64,000 nt of DNA from Candidatus Magnetocorallium paracelense (GCA_029001845.1 JAREWP010000070.1:1-64000); one strand, 5' to 3'. Numbered from the stretch's first letter, positions 8,393 through 17,687 are shown. The notes: generated by a model from the letters alone, not told the origin. Made by a program: numbers and translations.

Positions 8393-9970
8393 ATGGACAA
8401 AAGCGATCAGAAAACAATCAGGCGTTTGCAGAACCTCATACAAAAAACAAATGATTTTCCCATATTATCCCATACCATCGATATTGTAACCAAACTGACC
8501 TCTTCAACGAATTTCGATTATCTCTCAATAACCGAAATAACCAACTCTATTCTTAATGATTTCGCATTAACCAATAAAATACTGAAACTGGTCAACACAG
8601 TCTATTACAGGCAGTATGACGGTAAGATCAACACCATATCCAGAGCCGTCATGCTCATAGGCTTCAAGCAATTAAGAAATATTGCGATTTCACTTATGTT
8701 GTTTGAACATTTAAAGGACAAGTCTACTGCCGTCGAACTGAAAGAAAACATTGTACTTTCCTTTATGAGCGCCATTTTTGCTCGCGAGCTTTCCAAAAAC
8801 ATAGATTTTAAAGAATATGAAGAGGCCTACATATGCGCAATGTTTCATAATCTGGGCAAACTTCTTGTCGCATTTTACATCCCCCTGGAAAATAAAAAAA
8901 TCAAAGGTGTAATAACAAACAAAAAGATGAATGAAGAATCGGCAGCCAGAAAAGTACTTGATATTTCTTATCAGGATATTGGTGTCACATTTGCAAATGA
9001 CTGGGGTTTCCCCCCTAAAATAATTAAAAGCATCTATAAACTCCCTCTCACACATGTGCCAAAACCTTTTTCAACCGATGACATTCTCCACAGCATGACA
9101 TGCTTTTCCAATGAACTCTGCCTGCTCATTGCAAACAAAGAATTAAAACCGTCAGAAAGAAACGACGCCATAGACAAGCTGCTGATTCGCTATAAGGACT
9201 GCTTCGATGTATCCGACGATATGGTGACGGATATAATAAAAAAAGTAATGGAAGAGGCCAAAAGATATGAAGAGAGCTTTAATTTGAATTTCTTCGACGC
9301 ATCCGTAAAAAAGCAGGTTTCCAAATTCATGAACGACAAACAATCGGAAAAAAGTAAAAAACAACTCCGCCCGAAGCCTCTCAGGGATGCAGTGCTGAAT
9401 TCGGAGATTGTACAGGTCCTCGACTATCAAAGCACAACACGGGAAAACGGGACCGCCTCATCGCCTGAATCCATACTTGACAGGGGCATACAGGAAGTAA
9501 CGAATATATTAATAGAGGATTATTCCATAAATGAAATACTACGTGTAATTCTTGAAATTATGTACACAGGCATGGGATTTTCCAGAGTACTTATCTGCTT
9601 TAAAAACACAAAGGAGCCCGTTGTGGAGGGGCGTTTCGGATTTGGAAATGAGATACAGGATGTTAAAAAGGTCTTCCTTTTCTATTTAGATAAACCTTCG
9701 GACATATTCAGTCTCTCCCTCTCTAAAGCCGCAGACATTCTTGTGAAAGATATCAATGACGAAAAAGTAAAAAATTACATTCCTGCCTGGTATCGAGAAA
9801 AGGTAAAGGCAGAGACATTTATCGTGTTCCCACTAATGATTGGCAAAAAACCTATAGGCATTATCTATGCCGACAAACCCAAGGCCGGGGAGATAGACCT
9901 CTCTCCAAAATTATTGAGTTACCTGAAAACCCTGCGCAATCAGGCAATCATGGCCCTTAAGAGGGCGTAA
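8393..9970 (+). CDS. HDOD-domain regulator with C-terminal GAF domain
   Basis: 525 aa. Residues about 15-210 form an HDOD domain: SRAVMLIGFKQLRNIAISLM is typical, and the metal site reads MFHNLGK with Asn replacing Asp of the HD pair, so phosphohydrolase activity is unlikely. A helical linker follows. Residues about 360-520 form a GAF domain (NEILRVILEIMYTGMGFSRV ... FIVFPLMIGKKPIGIIYADK). HDOD proteins usually act as scaffolds in signalling and stress control; the GAF part may bind a small ligand. A second, HD-intact HDOD protein is encoded at 60578-61423. Confidence 0.82.
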   Translation: MDKSDQKTIRRLQNLIQKTNDFPILSHTIDIVTKLTSSTNFDYLSITEITNSILNDFALTNKILKLVNTVYYRQYDGKINTISRAVMLIGFKQLRNIAISLMLFEHLKDKSTAVELKENIVLSFMSAIFARELSKNIDFKEYEEAYICAMFHNLGKLLVAFYIPLENKKIKGVITNKKMNEESAARKVLDISYQDIGVTFANDWGFPPKIIKSIYKLPLTHVPKPFSTDDILHSMTCFSNELCLLIANKELKPSERNDAIDKLLIRYKDCFDVSDDMVTDIIKKVMEEAKRYEESFNLNFFDASVKKQVSKFMNDKQSEKSKKQLRPKPLRDAVLNSEIVQVLDYQSTTRENGTASSPESILDRGIQEVTNILIEDYSINEILRVILEIMYTGMGFSRVLICFKNTKEPVVEGRFGFGNEIQDVKKVFLFYLDKPSDIFSLSLSKAADILVKDINDEKVKNYIPAWYREKVKAETFIVFPLMIGKKPIGIIYADKPKAGEIDLSPKLLSYLKTLRNQAIMALKRA

Positions 9971-10316
9971 AAAAGTGGCTTGTAACAGTGGCCGGCGATC
10001 AGTTGCACAGCTTCTCTTCCAACAATTTTCTCTATACTATTTTCCGACCTCTCTTTGCTTTTATCACGAAAACAGATGACTTCTTAATGTCCCTTCTTAT
10101 GCCTTGTGCCTGTTGCCTGAATAGTGATTAATATAAAGAGTCGCTGTAGTATTAAAGTAGTATAGTAATATTATAAGCACTGTTTGATCGTTCGTATTTA
10201 CAACTATCATTAAAATTCACTAAACTATAGACGTATCTCTCCTGTTATTTTAATAAATGTAAGAGTAAGAAACTCTCTTTTACTATTTTCATGCTTTGTG
10301 GTGACTCGGAGATTCT
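9971..10316. other. Intergenic region with repeat family 4 copy
   Basis: Between the HDOD-GAF and radical SAM genes. It holds TCTTATGCCTTGTGCCTG at 10095-10112 and GTCGCTGTAGTATTA at 10140-10154, both shared in the same order with 63119-63174. No open frame or RNA gene was recognised in the rest. Confidence 0.55.
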
Positions 10317-11612
10317 ATGATTCGCAGAATTCAACGCTTTTTGTCCGAATCCAATAAGGCGGCAAAGATAAACTCAAGAGTAAATGCTTATGAGTGGTGG
10401 CGTCAAAGTTATCGCCTGCACAGTTATCCCTCCACTCTTCGCCTCGATCCGGCAAATATATGTAATCTTAAATGTCCTTTCTGCCCTACAGGTAATGCAA
10501 CCTCCAAGCTCAGGTTTCGAGGAATCATGCAGCCCGAAGTGTTTTATAAGATTGTATCCCATATTCCTGTCAAATATTTGGTAGATGTTCATCTTTATAT
10601 TTGGGGCGAACCCCTTTTGAATCCCCATATTGTAGATTATATCGATTACTTTGCCGAACAGGGGAAAAGAGTCTTTGTGAGCACCAACTTTTCTACCAAA
10701 GAGTATGACAACGATTTTCTTGAACAATTGGTAAAAAGCGGCCTTTTTCAGTTAATATTATCCATTGACGGCGCTTCACAAAGAACCTATGAGCGTTATC
10801 GTCGCAATGGCGATTTTGAAAGGGTGATAAAGAATGCTCAACGTCTTTCGGAAATCGTTAAAGGTTCAGGCTCGAATACTCCACGAATTGTCTACCGAAT
10901 GTTATTAAATCGATTCAATGAGATGGAAGTCGATAAGGCCGCTCATATTGCTAATGAGATTGGAGCGTATTTTCTCGCTGATAGCAGCTTTGGCATTCCT
11001 TCGGAACATGTGGACGAGTGGGCGCCGCAATTTGGTAACAGAGCGCATTCAGAGGAGTTCCTCAACACAGGGCCCGGCATCTGTAGACAACTTTGGGACA
11101 CCCTGACCGTAGATGCAAACGGCGATGTTTTCCCTTGCTGCATTGTTTGCGACTCCTCATCCGCTCTGGGCAACCTGACGGAACAACATCTGGATGAAAT
11201 CCGGAACGGGCAAAAAATGACTACACTGCGGCGCTTTATTGCACACTCAGGGAATGCTCAGGAACCCGATTTTTATAATAGTTGTACGAAATGCATGTTG
11301 AGACATAAATATCGAATCTATTTCTCTTTAAAAAAGTCGAAAAAAGCGATAAAAGATGTTTTTGTGGAATTTAATGTTCAGGATAAAGAAACAGAGCAAC
11401 CCATATCGGAATCGCTGATTATTCACCCCCAAACAGGATTTCAGTTCAAAACCGATTCTCGTGGTAAAATGTCCTTTAAGATTTTTGCAGGTCAATATTC
11501 AATGAATGTTTACGCGGAAGGTTATTTGCCCGGAGAAAATAAAATAGCAAATATTACCGGTATTGAACCGACACAGAAAATCTTTTTTACTCTTATGAAA
11601 TCCGTTCCTTAG
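10317..11612 (+). CDS. Radical SAM/SPASM protein with C-terminal beta-sandwich-like domain
   Basis: 431 aa. The radical SAM cluster motif CNLKCPFC (CxxxCxxC) lies near residue 44, in DPANICNLKCPFCPTGNA. GGxE-like and strand motifs follow (YIWGEPLLNPH; LILSIDGASQRTYERYRRNG). A SPASM-type auxiliary cluster region has GICRQLWDTLTVDANGDVFP, then CC, and a late CTKCMLRHK. Residues about 345-430 resemble a carboxypeptidase-regulatory/Ig-like sandwich (VEFNVQDKETEQPISESLII, TDSRGKMSFKIFAGQYSMNV). SPASM enzymes modify peptides, proteins or carbohydrates; no precursor peptide gene was found beside it, so the substrate is unknown. A GTG/TTG start slightly upstream cannot be excluded. Confidence 0.85.
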   Translation: MIRRIQRFLSESNKAAKINSRVNAYEWWRQSYRLHSYPSTLRLDPANICNLKCPFCPTGNATSKLRFRGIMQPEVFYKIVSHIPVKYLVDVHLYIWGEPLLNPHIVDYIDYFAEQGKRVFVSTNFSTKEYDNDFLEQLVKSGLFQLILSIDGASQRTYERYRRNGDFERVIKNAQRLSEIVKGSGSNTPRIVYRMLLNRFNEMEVDKAAHIANEIGAYFLADSSFGIPSEHVDEWAPQFGNRAHSEEFLNTGPGICRQLWDTLTVDANGDVFPCCIVCDSSSALGNLTEQHLDEIRNGQKMTTLRRFIAHSGNAQEPDFYNSCTKCMLRHKYRIYFSLKKSKKAIKDVFVEFNVQDKETEQPISESLIIHPQTGFQFKTDSRGKMSFKIFAGQYSMNVYAEGYLPGENKIANITGIEPTQKIFFTLMKSVP

Positions 11613-12031
11613 AAGCAGACTCTATGGATGTGAAATCAAAAAGAATCGCACGATATGGCTAATATGATCACCAATGTTTCTATTTATGGCGCGCTGTTAA
11701 CGATTATTTCTTCGTACCCAACAAAATATCTCTGATCGTATCCGTTGCCACATAGACATCTCCCTAAAACTTTTTAAAAAATAGCTGTTTTAAACTACTA
11801 TTTTTTCACTAATTTTACTAATATTTATATCATTTCAAATTCTGATATACTATCTTCTATCAAAAAGAGGGCCTTGTATAGGTTATTTAAAGAAAAAATA
11901 GGATAAACTATAATAGTAGAAGTCCTTTTTTTCAGGCGCAATTCCTGATATGCTGACTCATGAATGGCCTGATTGCTTGTATTTAACTGTAACATTTTGG
12001 TGACAAGCTACACCTTCGGTACGTTATCATA
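11613..12031. other. Gene-free stretch before the symporter operon
   Basis: AT-rich, 419 bp, no supported gene. A stop-bounded minus-strand frame of 19 codons (about 11716-11772) ends VATDTIRDILLGTKK and might be the tail of a lost gene, but this is weak. It presumably carries the promoter for the two-gene unit at 12032; no convincing -35/-10 pair was identified. Confidence 0.4.
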
Positions 12032-12256
12032 ATGAGTAATGTAATAAAACTTAAACAGATTTTATTATTTATCGCAGGCATACTTATTTTTAACTATCCC
12101 CTGCTCTCTGTATTCAACCGGGATATTACAATTTCAGGCATACCTCTACTCTTTGTTTCGGTTTATCTGTTATGGATACTCCTCATTGTTTTAAGTATAT
12201 TCCTCTGTTTTTCTATTCAATCCTCTCCAAAACAGGATAACAGACAGGAGAAGTAA
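12032..12256 (+). CDS. Small two-helix membrane protein, probable symporter partner
   Basis: 74 aa with two hydrophobic helices (about 8-26 and 37-63) and a short charged tail (SPKQDNRQEK). Its stop codon is directly adjacent to the start of the large symporter-signalling protein. The AGGAG in its last codons serves that gene, so the two are translationally linked. Small membrane proteins (DUF485, DUF3311, DUF4212 types) commonly precede SLC5-family sodium/solute symporters; this one resembles them in size, topology and position but was not matched to a specific family. Likely role: an accessory subunit of the transporter-sensor. Confidence 0.65.
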   Translation: MSNVIKLKQILLFIAGILIFNYPLLSVFNRDITISGIPLLFVSVYLLWILLIVLSIFLCFSIQSSPKQDNRQEK

Positions 12257-15200
12257 TTGTTACAGGGACATTACGTAATAATTACGGGGTTTTTTTACTT
12301 GTTACTACTGTTTTTCGTCGCTTTTTATGCCGAAAAAAGGGCTAAAAGAGGTCGGAGCCTCATAAAGAACCCCTATATTTACTCCCTCTCAATAGCAGTA
12401 TACTGCACAGCCTGGACATTCTACGGGAGTGTGGAAAGAGCGGCAACTTCAGGGCTTAATTTTCTTTCCGTATATATCGGCCCTACAATTATGGCTTTTT
12501 TATGGACCATTGTACTGCGCAAAATAATTCGAATCAGCAAAAACCAAAGAATCACATCTATTGCAGACTTTATTTCATCCCGTTACGGAAAAAGCCTGCT
12601 CTTGGGCGGACTGGTTACTATTATTTCGCTGGTAGGAATAATGCCTTACATCTCTTTGCAACTGAAAGCGGTAGCAGTCAGTCTGAATGTGCTCATGCAG
12701 TATCCTGACATAAAAACGATTACGACAGCAGCCCCTATTCTGTCTGACTCGGCCTTTTATGTTGCAGGCGTCATGGCCCTGTTTACGATACTATTCGGCA
12801 CACGTTATCTGGACGCTTTTGAAAGACATGAAGGAATGGTAGCGGCTGTTGCTTTTGAATCTCTGGTGAAACTTGTCGCATTTCTGCTTGTAGGCTTATC
12901 TGTCACTTACGGAATATACAACGGTTTTGGCGATATTTTTAACAAGGCGAAATCTGTCCCTCATTTGCAACAACTTTTCACCTTTAAGAGTGGTGATTTC
13001 AACGACTGGTTCTGGATAATTTTTATGTCCTCTATGGCGATTATGTTTCTTCCGAGACAATTTCAGGTGATGGTTGTCGAAAATACAGATGAGAACCATG
13101 TGGAAAAGGCGACGTGGATATTTCCATTTTATATACTTCTAATCAACTTATTTGTTTTACCCATAGCATTTGGGGGCATGCTTCATTTCTCCGACGGCAG
13201 CGTCCGGCCGGACACATTTGTACTCACCCTGCCGATGTCTCGTCAGTGGGAGTTCATAACCCTTGTCGCCTTTATCGGTGGTCTTTCTGCCGCGACAAGC
13301 ATGGTTATGGTAACGACAATATCCATTAGTACGATGATAAGCAACAATCTGATCTTACCTTTTTTAATGCAGGTCCCTTTTATCGATATAAAGGGTAAAA
13401 AGGAGATGAACAGGTTTACCCTGAGAATCAGACGCATTTCAATTATCGCAATTATGCTTTTAGGTTATCTGAGTTTTCGTCTGATAGGAGAATCGTATGC
13501 ACTTGTTACAATCGGACTCATGTCCTTTGCCGCGGCTGCTCAGTTTGCACCATCCATTATCGGCGGAATATTCTGGAAACAGGGAAACAAGCTTGGCGCA
13601 CTGGTCGGGCTGGCAGGCGGATTCGCGCTCTGGCTTTACACAATGTTTCTTCCTGCATTGGCCAAATCCGGTTGGCTGCCTGCAAGTTTTATCGAATCAG
13701 GCCCTTTCGGAATCACCCTGCTGAATCCCTACAGCTTATTCGGGGTCAAAGGAATGAGCTGGATATCTCACGGCATGTTCTGGAGTATATTAGTCAATCT
13801 TGGCGCCTATATAACAATTTCCGTGTTTACACGGCATGGAAGTACTTTGGAACAAACACAGGCCGCCCTCTTTACAGGAGGTTTTCAACATGAAACCAAA
13901 GAAGCGTCCTGGAGCGGTGATTACTCGCTGAACGATCTGCAAAAACTTTTGACTCGTTTTATGGGCCAAAGGGAAATGGAAAAAGCCTTTGCAGAGTATA
14001 CAAATATAAATAATATTCCCTTGCATGCCGACCCGGAACTTGCCGGTTACATGGAAAAACGTCTGGCAGGCGCCATAGGCACATCATCGGCGAGAATCAT
14101 GATTTCATCCATAGTGAGCGAATCCGTCGTGGGAATGGAAGAGATCATAAAAGCGCTTGATGACGAGTTAATGGAGAGCCGTCGTTTAAAAGAAGAGATA
14201 CATAAACGCAAAGCCGCCGAAGAACAACTGCTTAGTCAGACCAATAAGCTTACCAGATTGAAGCTCCGCCATGAATTAATTTTAAACTCAGCCGGCGACG
14301 GCATTTACGGAGTGGATTTGGAAGGACGCACAACCTTTATAAATCCCGCAGCCGTTAAACTGATAGGGTGGGGTTCCGAAGATATGATCGGTAAATTGCA
14401 GCACGATGTAATACATCACACGCGACCTGACGGTTCTGTCTATCCTGCTGAGGAGTGTCCTGTTTACAGGACTTTTAAAGAAGATAAGGCCTTTCATGTA
14501 GATGACGAAGTGTTCTGGAGAAAGGACAGAACGAGTTTTCCCGTTGAATATGTAAGCACCCCCATGCATGACGATAAGGAGCAATTAGTCGGAGCAGTTG
14601 TCGTATTTAAAGATATAAGCGAACGAAAAGAGATGGAGCAGCGTCTTTGCGAGCTGGCCCATTATGACATCCTGACGGGACTCCCCAACAGAATGCTTTT
14701 TTATGAAATGCTCGATCAGGCAATTGAGATGGCCGGGAGGAACGGTCTTATTTTAGGGATCATGTTTATAGACCTGGACAGATTTAAATATATAAACGAC
14801 ACGCTGGGTCATGATACAGGGGATTTGCTGTTAAAAGAAGTGGGGGCAAGATTTGAAGAAATCCTGCGTCAATCCGATACAGTCGCAAGAAATTCATTGG
14901 CCCGTATCGGAGGCGATGAGTTCCTGATACTTCTCCACAATCTGGTTAAAGCGCAAAACGCAGCTGTCGTAGCAAAGAAAATCATTTCCTCCTTAATAAA
15001 ACCTTTTAATATAAAGGGCAATGAGTGCTTTATCGGCGCCAGCGTGGGAGTCAGCATATATCCTTTTGACGGTGAAACCCCGGAGGTTCTTATAAAACAT
15101 GCCGATTCCGCCATGTATCAGGCAAAATATGCATCAGGCAACTCCTATCAATTCTATTCAGAGGAAATAGAAACAGCAGCATGTGAGCGTTTAGCGATTG

Positions 15201-15982
15201 AAAACGATTTACGGCACGCCATAGACAAAAATGAATTCATACTCTATTACCAACCTGTTGTAGATGTCATGACCGGCAAAACAATAAGCGCTGAGGCTCT
15301 GATCCGTTGGAAAAGAAATGGAGAAATCGTCCCACCCGATGTATTCATCCCTGTGGCAGAGGAGACAGGACTAATCCTTTACATAGGAGAGTGGGTGCTG
15401 AAACAGGCATGTCATGATATCAGGAAGTGGCGCGAAGAGGGGTTTCTTGAAATACATGTTGCAGTAAATATGTCTATGTGTCAGTTTGGCAGGCAGAAAA
15501 ACCTTGTGGAAGGAATAGCTCAAATCATATTCGAGGCCGACATAAAACCTGAATACCTTGAACTGGAAATCACCGAGTCAGCCTGTATGGAAAATATAAC
15601 ATCCCTCATTCCCATACTGAGAGAATTAAATTCTACGGGAATAAAACTATCGATAGACGATTTCGGAACAGGTTACTCATCTCTGAGCTACCTCAAATAT
15701 CTTCCCATAGGTAAATTAAAAATTGACCGATCTTTCATAAAAGATATCATTGAAGGCGAAGACGATCAGGCCATAGTAAAGGCAATGACCGGTATGGCGC
15801 ATACACTTGGGCTAAAAGCTGTGGCCGAAGGAGTCGAGACATTGGATCACTTGGAAATTTCACGTTCTCTGGGTTGTGATTATGTGCAGGGTTACTTATT
15901 CAGCAAACCTGTACCTGAGGCAGAATTTTTAACATATCTCAGAGATGAAGTAGGGGCTGTTAATTCAATACCATTAACTTAA
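12257..15982 (+). CDS. Na+/solute symporter (SLC5)-STAC-PAS-GGDEF-EAL fusion
   Basis: 1241 aa. Residues 1-~520 are a multi-helix sodium/solute symporter domain (SIAVYCTAWTFYGSVERA; FLPRQFQVMVVENTD; ALVTIGLMSFAAAAQFAPSI). About 550-635 resembles the STAC linker domain of CbrA-type sensors (LNDLQKLLTRFMGQREMEKA, MEKRLAGAIGTSSARIMISS). PAS is about 675-800, GGDEF about 805-975 with an intact GGDEF motif near 885, and EAL about 985-1235. EAL catalytic motifs look intact: AEALIRW, LEITESA, IDDFGTGYSSLSYL, KIDRSFI, AEGVET. It may both make and degrade cyclic-di-GMP in response to a transported or sensed solute. TTG start with AGGAG six bases upstream. The last residues, SIPLT, come from MITE copy B. 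Confidence 0.9.
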   Translation: MLQGHYVIITGFFYLLLLFFVAFYAEKRAKRGRSLIKNPYIYSLSIAVYCTAWTFYGSVERAATSGLNFLSVYIGPTIMAFLWTIVLRKIIRISKNQRITSIADFISSRYGKSLLLGGLVTIISLVGIMPYISLQLKAVAVSLNVLMQYPDIKTITTAAPILSDSAFYVAGVMALFTILFGTRYLDAFERHEGMVAAVAFESLVKLVAFLLVGLSVTYGIYNGFGDIFNKAKSVPHLQQLFTFKSGDFNDWFWIIFMSSMAIMFLPRQFQVMVVENTDENHVEKATWIFPFYILLINLFVLPIAFGGMLHFSDGSVRPDTFVLTLPMSRQWEFITLVAFIGGLSAATSMVMVTTISISTMISNNLILPFLMQVPFIDIKGKKEMNRFTLRIRRISIIAIMLLGYLSFRLIGESYALVTIGLMSFAAAAQFAPSIIGGIFWKQGNKLGALVGLAGGFALWLYTMFLPALAKSGWLPASFIESGPFGITLLNPYSLFGVKGMSWISHGMFWSILVNLGAYITISVFTRHGSTLEQTQAALFTGGFQHETKEASWSGDYSLNDLQKLLTRFMGQREMEKAFAEYTNINNIPLHADPELAGYMEKRLAGAIGTSSARIMISSIVSESVVGMEEIIKALDDELMESRRLKEEIHKRKAAEEQLLSQTNKLTRLKLRHELILNSAGDGIYGVDLEGRTTFINPAAVKLIGWGSEDMIGKLQHDVIHHTRPDGSVYPAEECPVYRTFKEDKAFHVDDEVFWRKDRTSFPVEYVSTPMHDDKEQLVGAVVVFKDISERKEMEQRLCELAHYDILTGLPNRMLFYEMLDQAIEMAGRNGLILGIMFIDLDRFKYINDTLGHDTGDLLLKEVGARFEEILRQSDTVARNSLARIGGDEFLILLHNLVKAQNAAVVAKKIISSLIKPFNIKGNECFIGASVGVSIYPFDGETPEVLIKHADSAMYQAKYASGNSYQFYSEEIETAACERLAIENDLRHAIDKNEFILYYQPVVDVMTGKTISAEALIRWKRNGEIVPPDVFIPVAEETGLILYIGEWVLKQACHDIRKWREEGFLEIHVAVNMSMCQFGRQKNLVEGIAQIIFEADIKPEYLELEITESACMENITSLIPILRELNSTGIKLSIDDFGTGYSSLSYLKYLPIGKLKIDRSFIKDIIEGEDDQAIVKAMTGMAHTLGLKAVAEGVETLDHLEISRSLGCDYVQGYLFSKPVPEAEFLTYLRDEVGAVNSIPLT

Positions 15983-16099
15983 GGGGTGAAGCACCTTCCG
16001 ACGTAAGCGGGTCATGTTTGAGAAGGCGCAGCGAAGCGAAGCCTTCGAGTTTAGCCGGTGAAGGCGGAAGGTGCTTTGCTCCTTAAGTTAATGACATTG
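15967..16099 (+). mobile_element. MITE family 1, copy B (overlaps the end of the GGDEF-EAL gene)
   Basis: 133 bp, from CAATACC to GACATTG. Both ends carry CATTAACTTAAGG and AAGCACCTTCCG in inverted orientation. It is flanked by the perfect 10-bp direct repeat GCTGTTAATT (15957-15966 and 16100-16109). Removing the element and one repeat restores a reading GTT AAT TGA, i.e. an ancestral stop codon, so the insertion replaced the natural end of the upstream protein. Confidence 0.93.
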
Positions 16100-16152
16100 G
16101 CTGTTAATTGACGAGTAATATGTTTGGTTTACCTGTGGCTCAACCCGGAAAA

Positions 16153-17445
16153 TTATGAAAATACTCTCTTAAACAAAAGGTCGATATTTTTCAGATAATC
16201 GTTTATATCAAAAATGACGTCAATCTCATCGGAAGTCAGATGTTTCGTAACATCTGGGTCAGACATTAATAATGACTTAAAAGCCACTCCCCTTTCCCAA
16301 CTCTCCATTGCATTCCTTTGTGTAATCGCATAGGCGTCCTCTCTTGACAATCCTTTTTCGGTGAGTCCGGTAAGGACTTTTTGAGAATAAAAGAGTCCGT
16401 GACTTCTTTCCAAATTCACTTTCATATTCTCCGGATAAACTCGAAGCGACGCCAGTATCCCTTTCAATCTGTTGAGCATATAATCTGTTAATATGGTGCT
16501 GTCAGGCACAATGACCCTCTCCACAGAGGAATGGCTGATATCTCTCTCATGCCAGAGAGCAATATTTTCCAGCGCGGCCAGGGAATTCGATCTTACGACT
16601 CTGGCCAGACCGGACAAATTTTCGCAACCGATGGGATTTCTTTTATGAGGCATTGCAGAGGAGCCTTTCTGACCTTTGGAAAAAGGTTCTTCCGCTTCAC
16701 GCACTTCCGTCCTCTGTAAATGTCTGATCTCCACAGAAATACGCTCAATAGAGCCGCCCAGTACGGCCAGAGCAGTCATATATTCGGCATGTCTGTCTCG
16801 TTGGACAATTTGAGTTGAAACCGGCTCCGCCTTTAAACCGAGTTTTTCACAAACCTTATCTTCCATTTCAGGGGGAACGATGGAAAAGGTCCCCACTGCA
16901 CCGGAAAGCTTGCCTACATTTATAGTCTCCCTGGCCCGCTGTACTCTGTCAAGATTCCTCTTCATCTCTTCATACCAAAGAGCGAATTTCAAACCAAAAG
17001 TCATCGGCTCGGCATGAACACCGTGACTCCTCCCGATGCAGGGAACATCTTTGTATTTGAAGGCCTGCTTCTTTAAAACATCCATAAGTTCCTGAATATC
17101 CCCGATAATGATATCGGCAGCGTCTCTCATAAGAAGGGCCATGGCTGTATCTGTTACATCGGAAGAGGTAAGCCCTTTATGGATATATCTCGATTCACTG
17201 CCGGTAAATTCGGCGACTGACGTTAAAAACGCGATCACATCATGTTTTACGGTTGCCTCTATTTCGTCTATCCTTTTCACATCAAAAGAGGCCCTCTCTT
17301 TTATAATATTCAGAGCGTCCAAAGGAATTTCCCCAAGCTCCGCCCATGCTTCACAGGCAGCGATTTCCACATCGAGCCATTTACGAAATTTCGCTTCAAG
17401 ACTCCAAAGTGCGCCCATCTCTTTTCTTGTATATCTCTCTATCAT
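16153..17445 (-). CDS. purB: Adenylosuccinate lyase PurB
   Basis: 430 aa, standard for the bacterial short PurB. Family signature SSAMPHKRNPIGCENLSGLA is present, as are SRYIHKGLTSSDVTDTAMAL (catalytic TSSD region) and GRSHGVHAEPMTFGLKFALW. The enzyme acts twice in purine synthesis, splitting SAICAR and adenylosuccinate with fumarate release. TAAGGAG lies a few bases before the ATG. It is not linked to purD (9 kb away). Confidence 0.95.
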   Translation of the reverse strand: MIERYTRKEMGALWSLEAKFRKWLDVEIAACEAWAELGEIPLDALNIIKERASFDVKRIDEIEATVKHDVIAFLTSVAEFTGSESRYIHKGLTSSDVTDTAMALLMRDAADIIIGDIQELMDVLKKQAFKYKDVPCIGRSHGVHAEPMTFGLKFALWYEEMKRNLDRVQRARETINVGKLSGAVGTFSIVPPEMEDKVCEKLGLKAEPVSTQIVQRDRHAEYMTALAVLGGSIERISVEIRHLQRTEVREAEEPFSKGQKGSSAMPHKRNPIGCENLSGLARVVRSNSLAALENIALWHERDISHSSVERVIVPDSTILTDYMLNRLKGILASLRVYPENMKVNLERSHGLFYSQKVLTGLTEKGLSREDAYAITQRNAMESWERGVAFKSLLMSDPDVTKHLTSDEIDVIFDINDYLKNIDLLFKRVFS

Positions 17446-17507
17446 GGTAACTCCTTATTTATAAGTATTGGTCAAATGTAATTTCTGTGGTAATTATATA
17501 TTCTTAT

Positions 17508-17687
17508 CTATAGATGGTTTGTAACTACTTCGGTGTATATACCTTCCTCTTTTAAGACACTTCTGATAAAGTCAATTTTTACCTCCAAGACATTGGTGAT
17601 GTTTTCAGGCTGCATTTTGGCTTTTTTGTACAACTTTATTATCGACTCTCTCATTGTTTTATTTACACCTTCCTCCATCCCTCTTTC
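17508..17687 (-). pseudogene. C-terminal remnant of an Rpn/PD-(D/E)XK-type transposase-like protein
   Basis: About 59 codons remain, reading ERGMEEGVNKTMRESIIKLY and ending GIYTEVVTNHL. The GMEEG.. helix followed by a short LKEEG(I) tail is characteristic of the C-termini of Rpn-family (PD-(D/E)XK nuclease) proteins. The reading frame breaks off exactly where MITE copy C begins, and no matching N-terminal part is seen beyond it. A still shorter echo of the same tail (YTKVVTK) occurs at about 28090-28113. Confidence 0.5.

Noticed and set aside
11716-11772. Stop-bounded minus-strand frame ending VATDTIRDILLGTKK
   Set aside because: Only 19 codons, no start and no family match; noted only as weak remnant.
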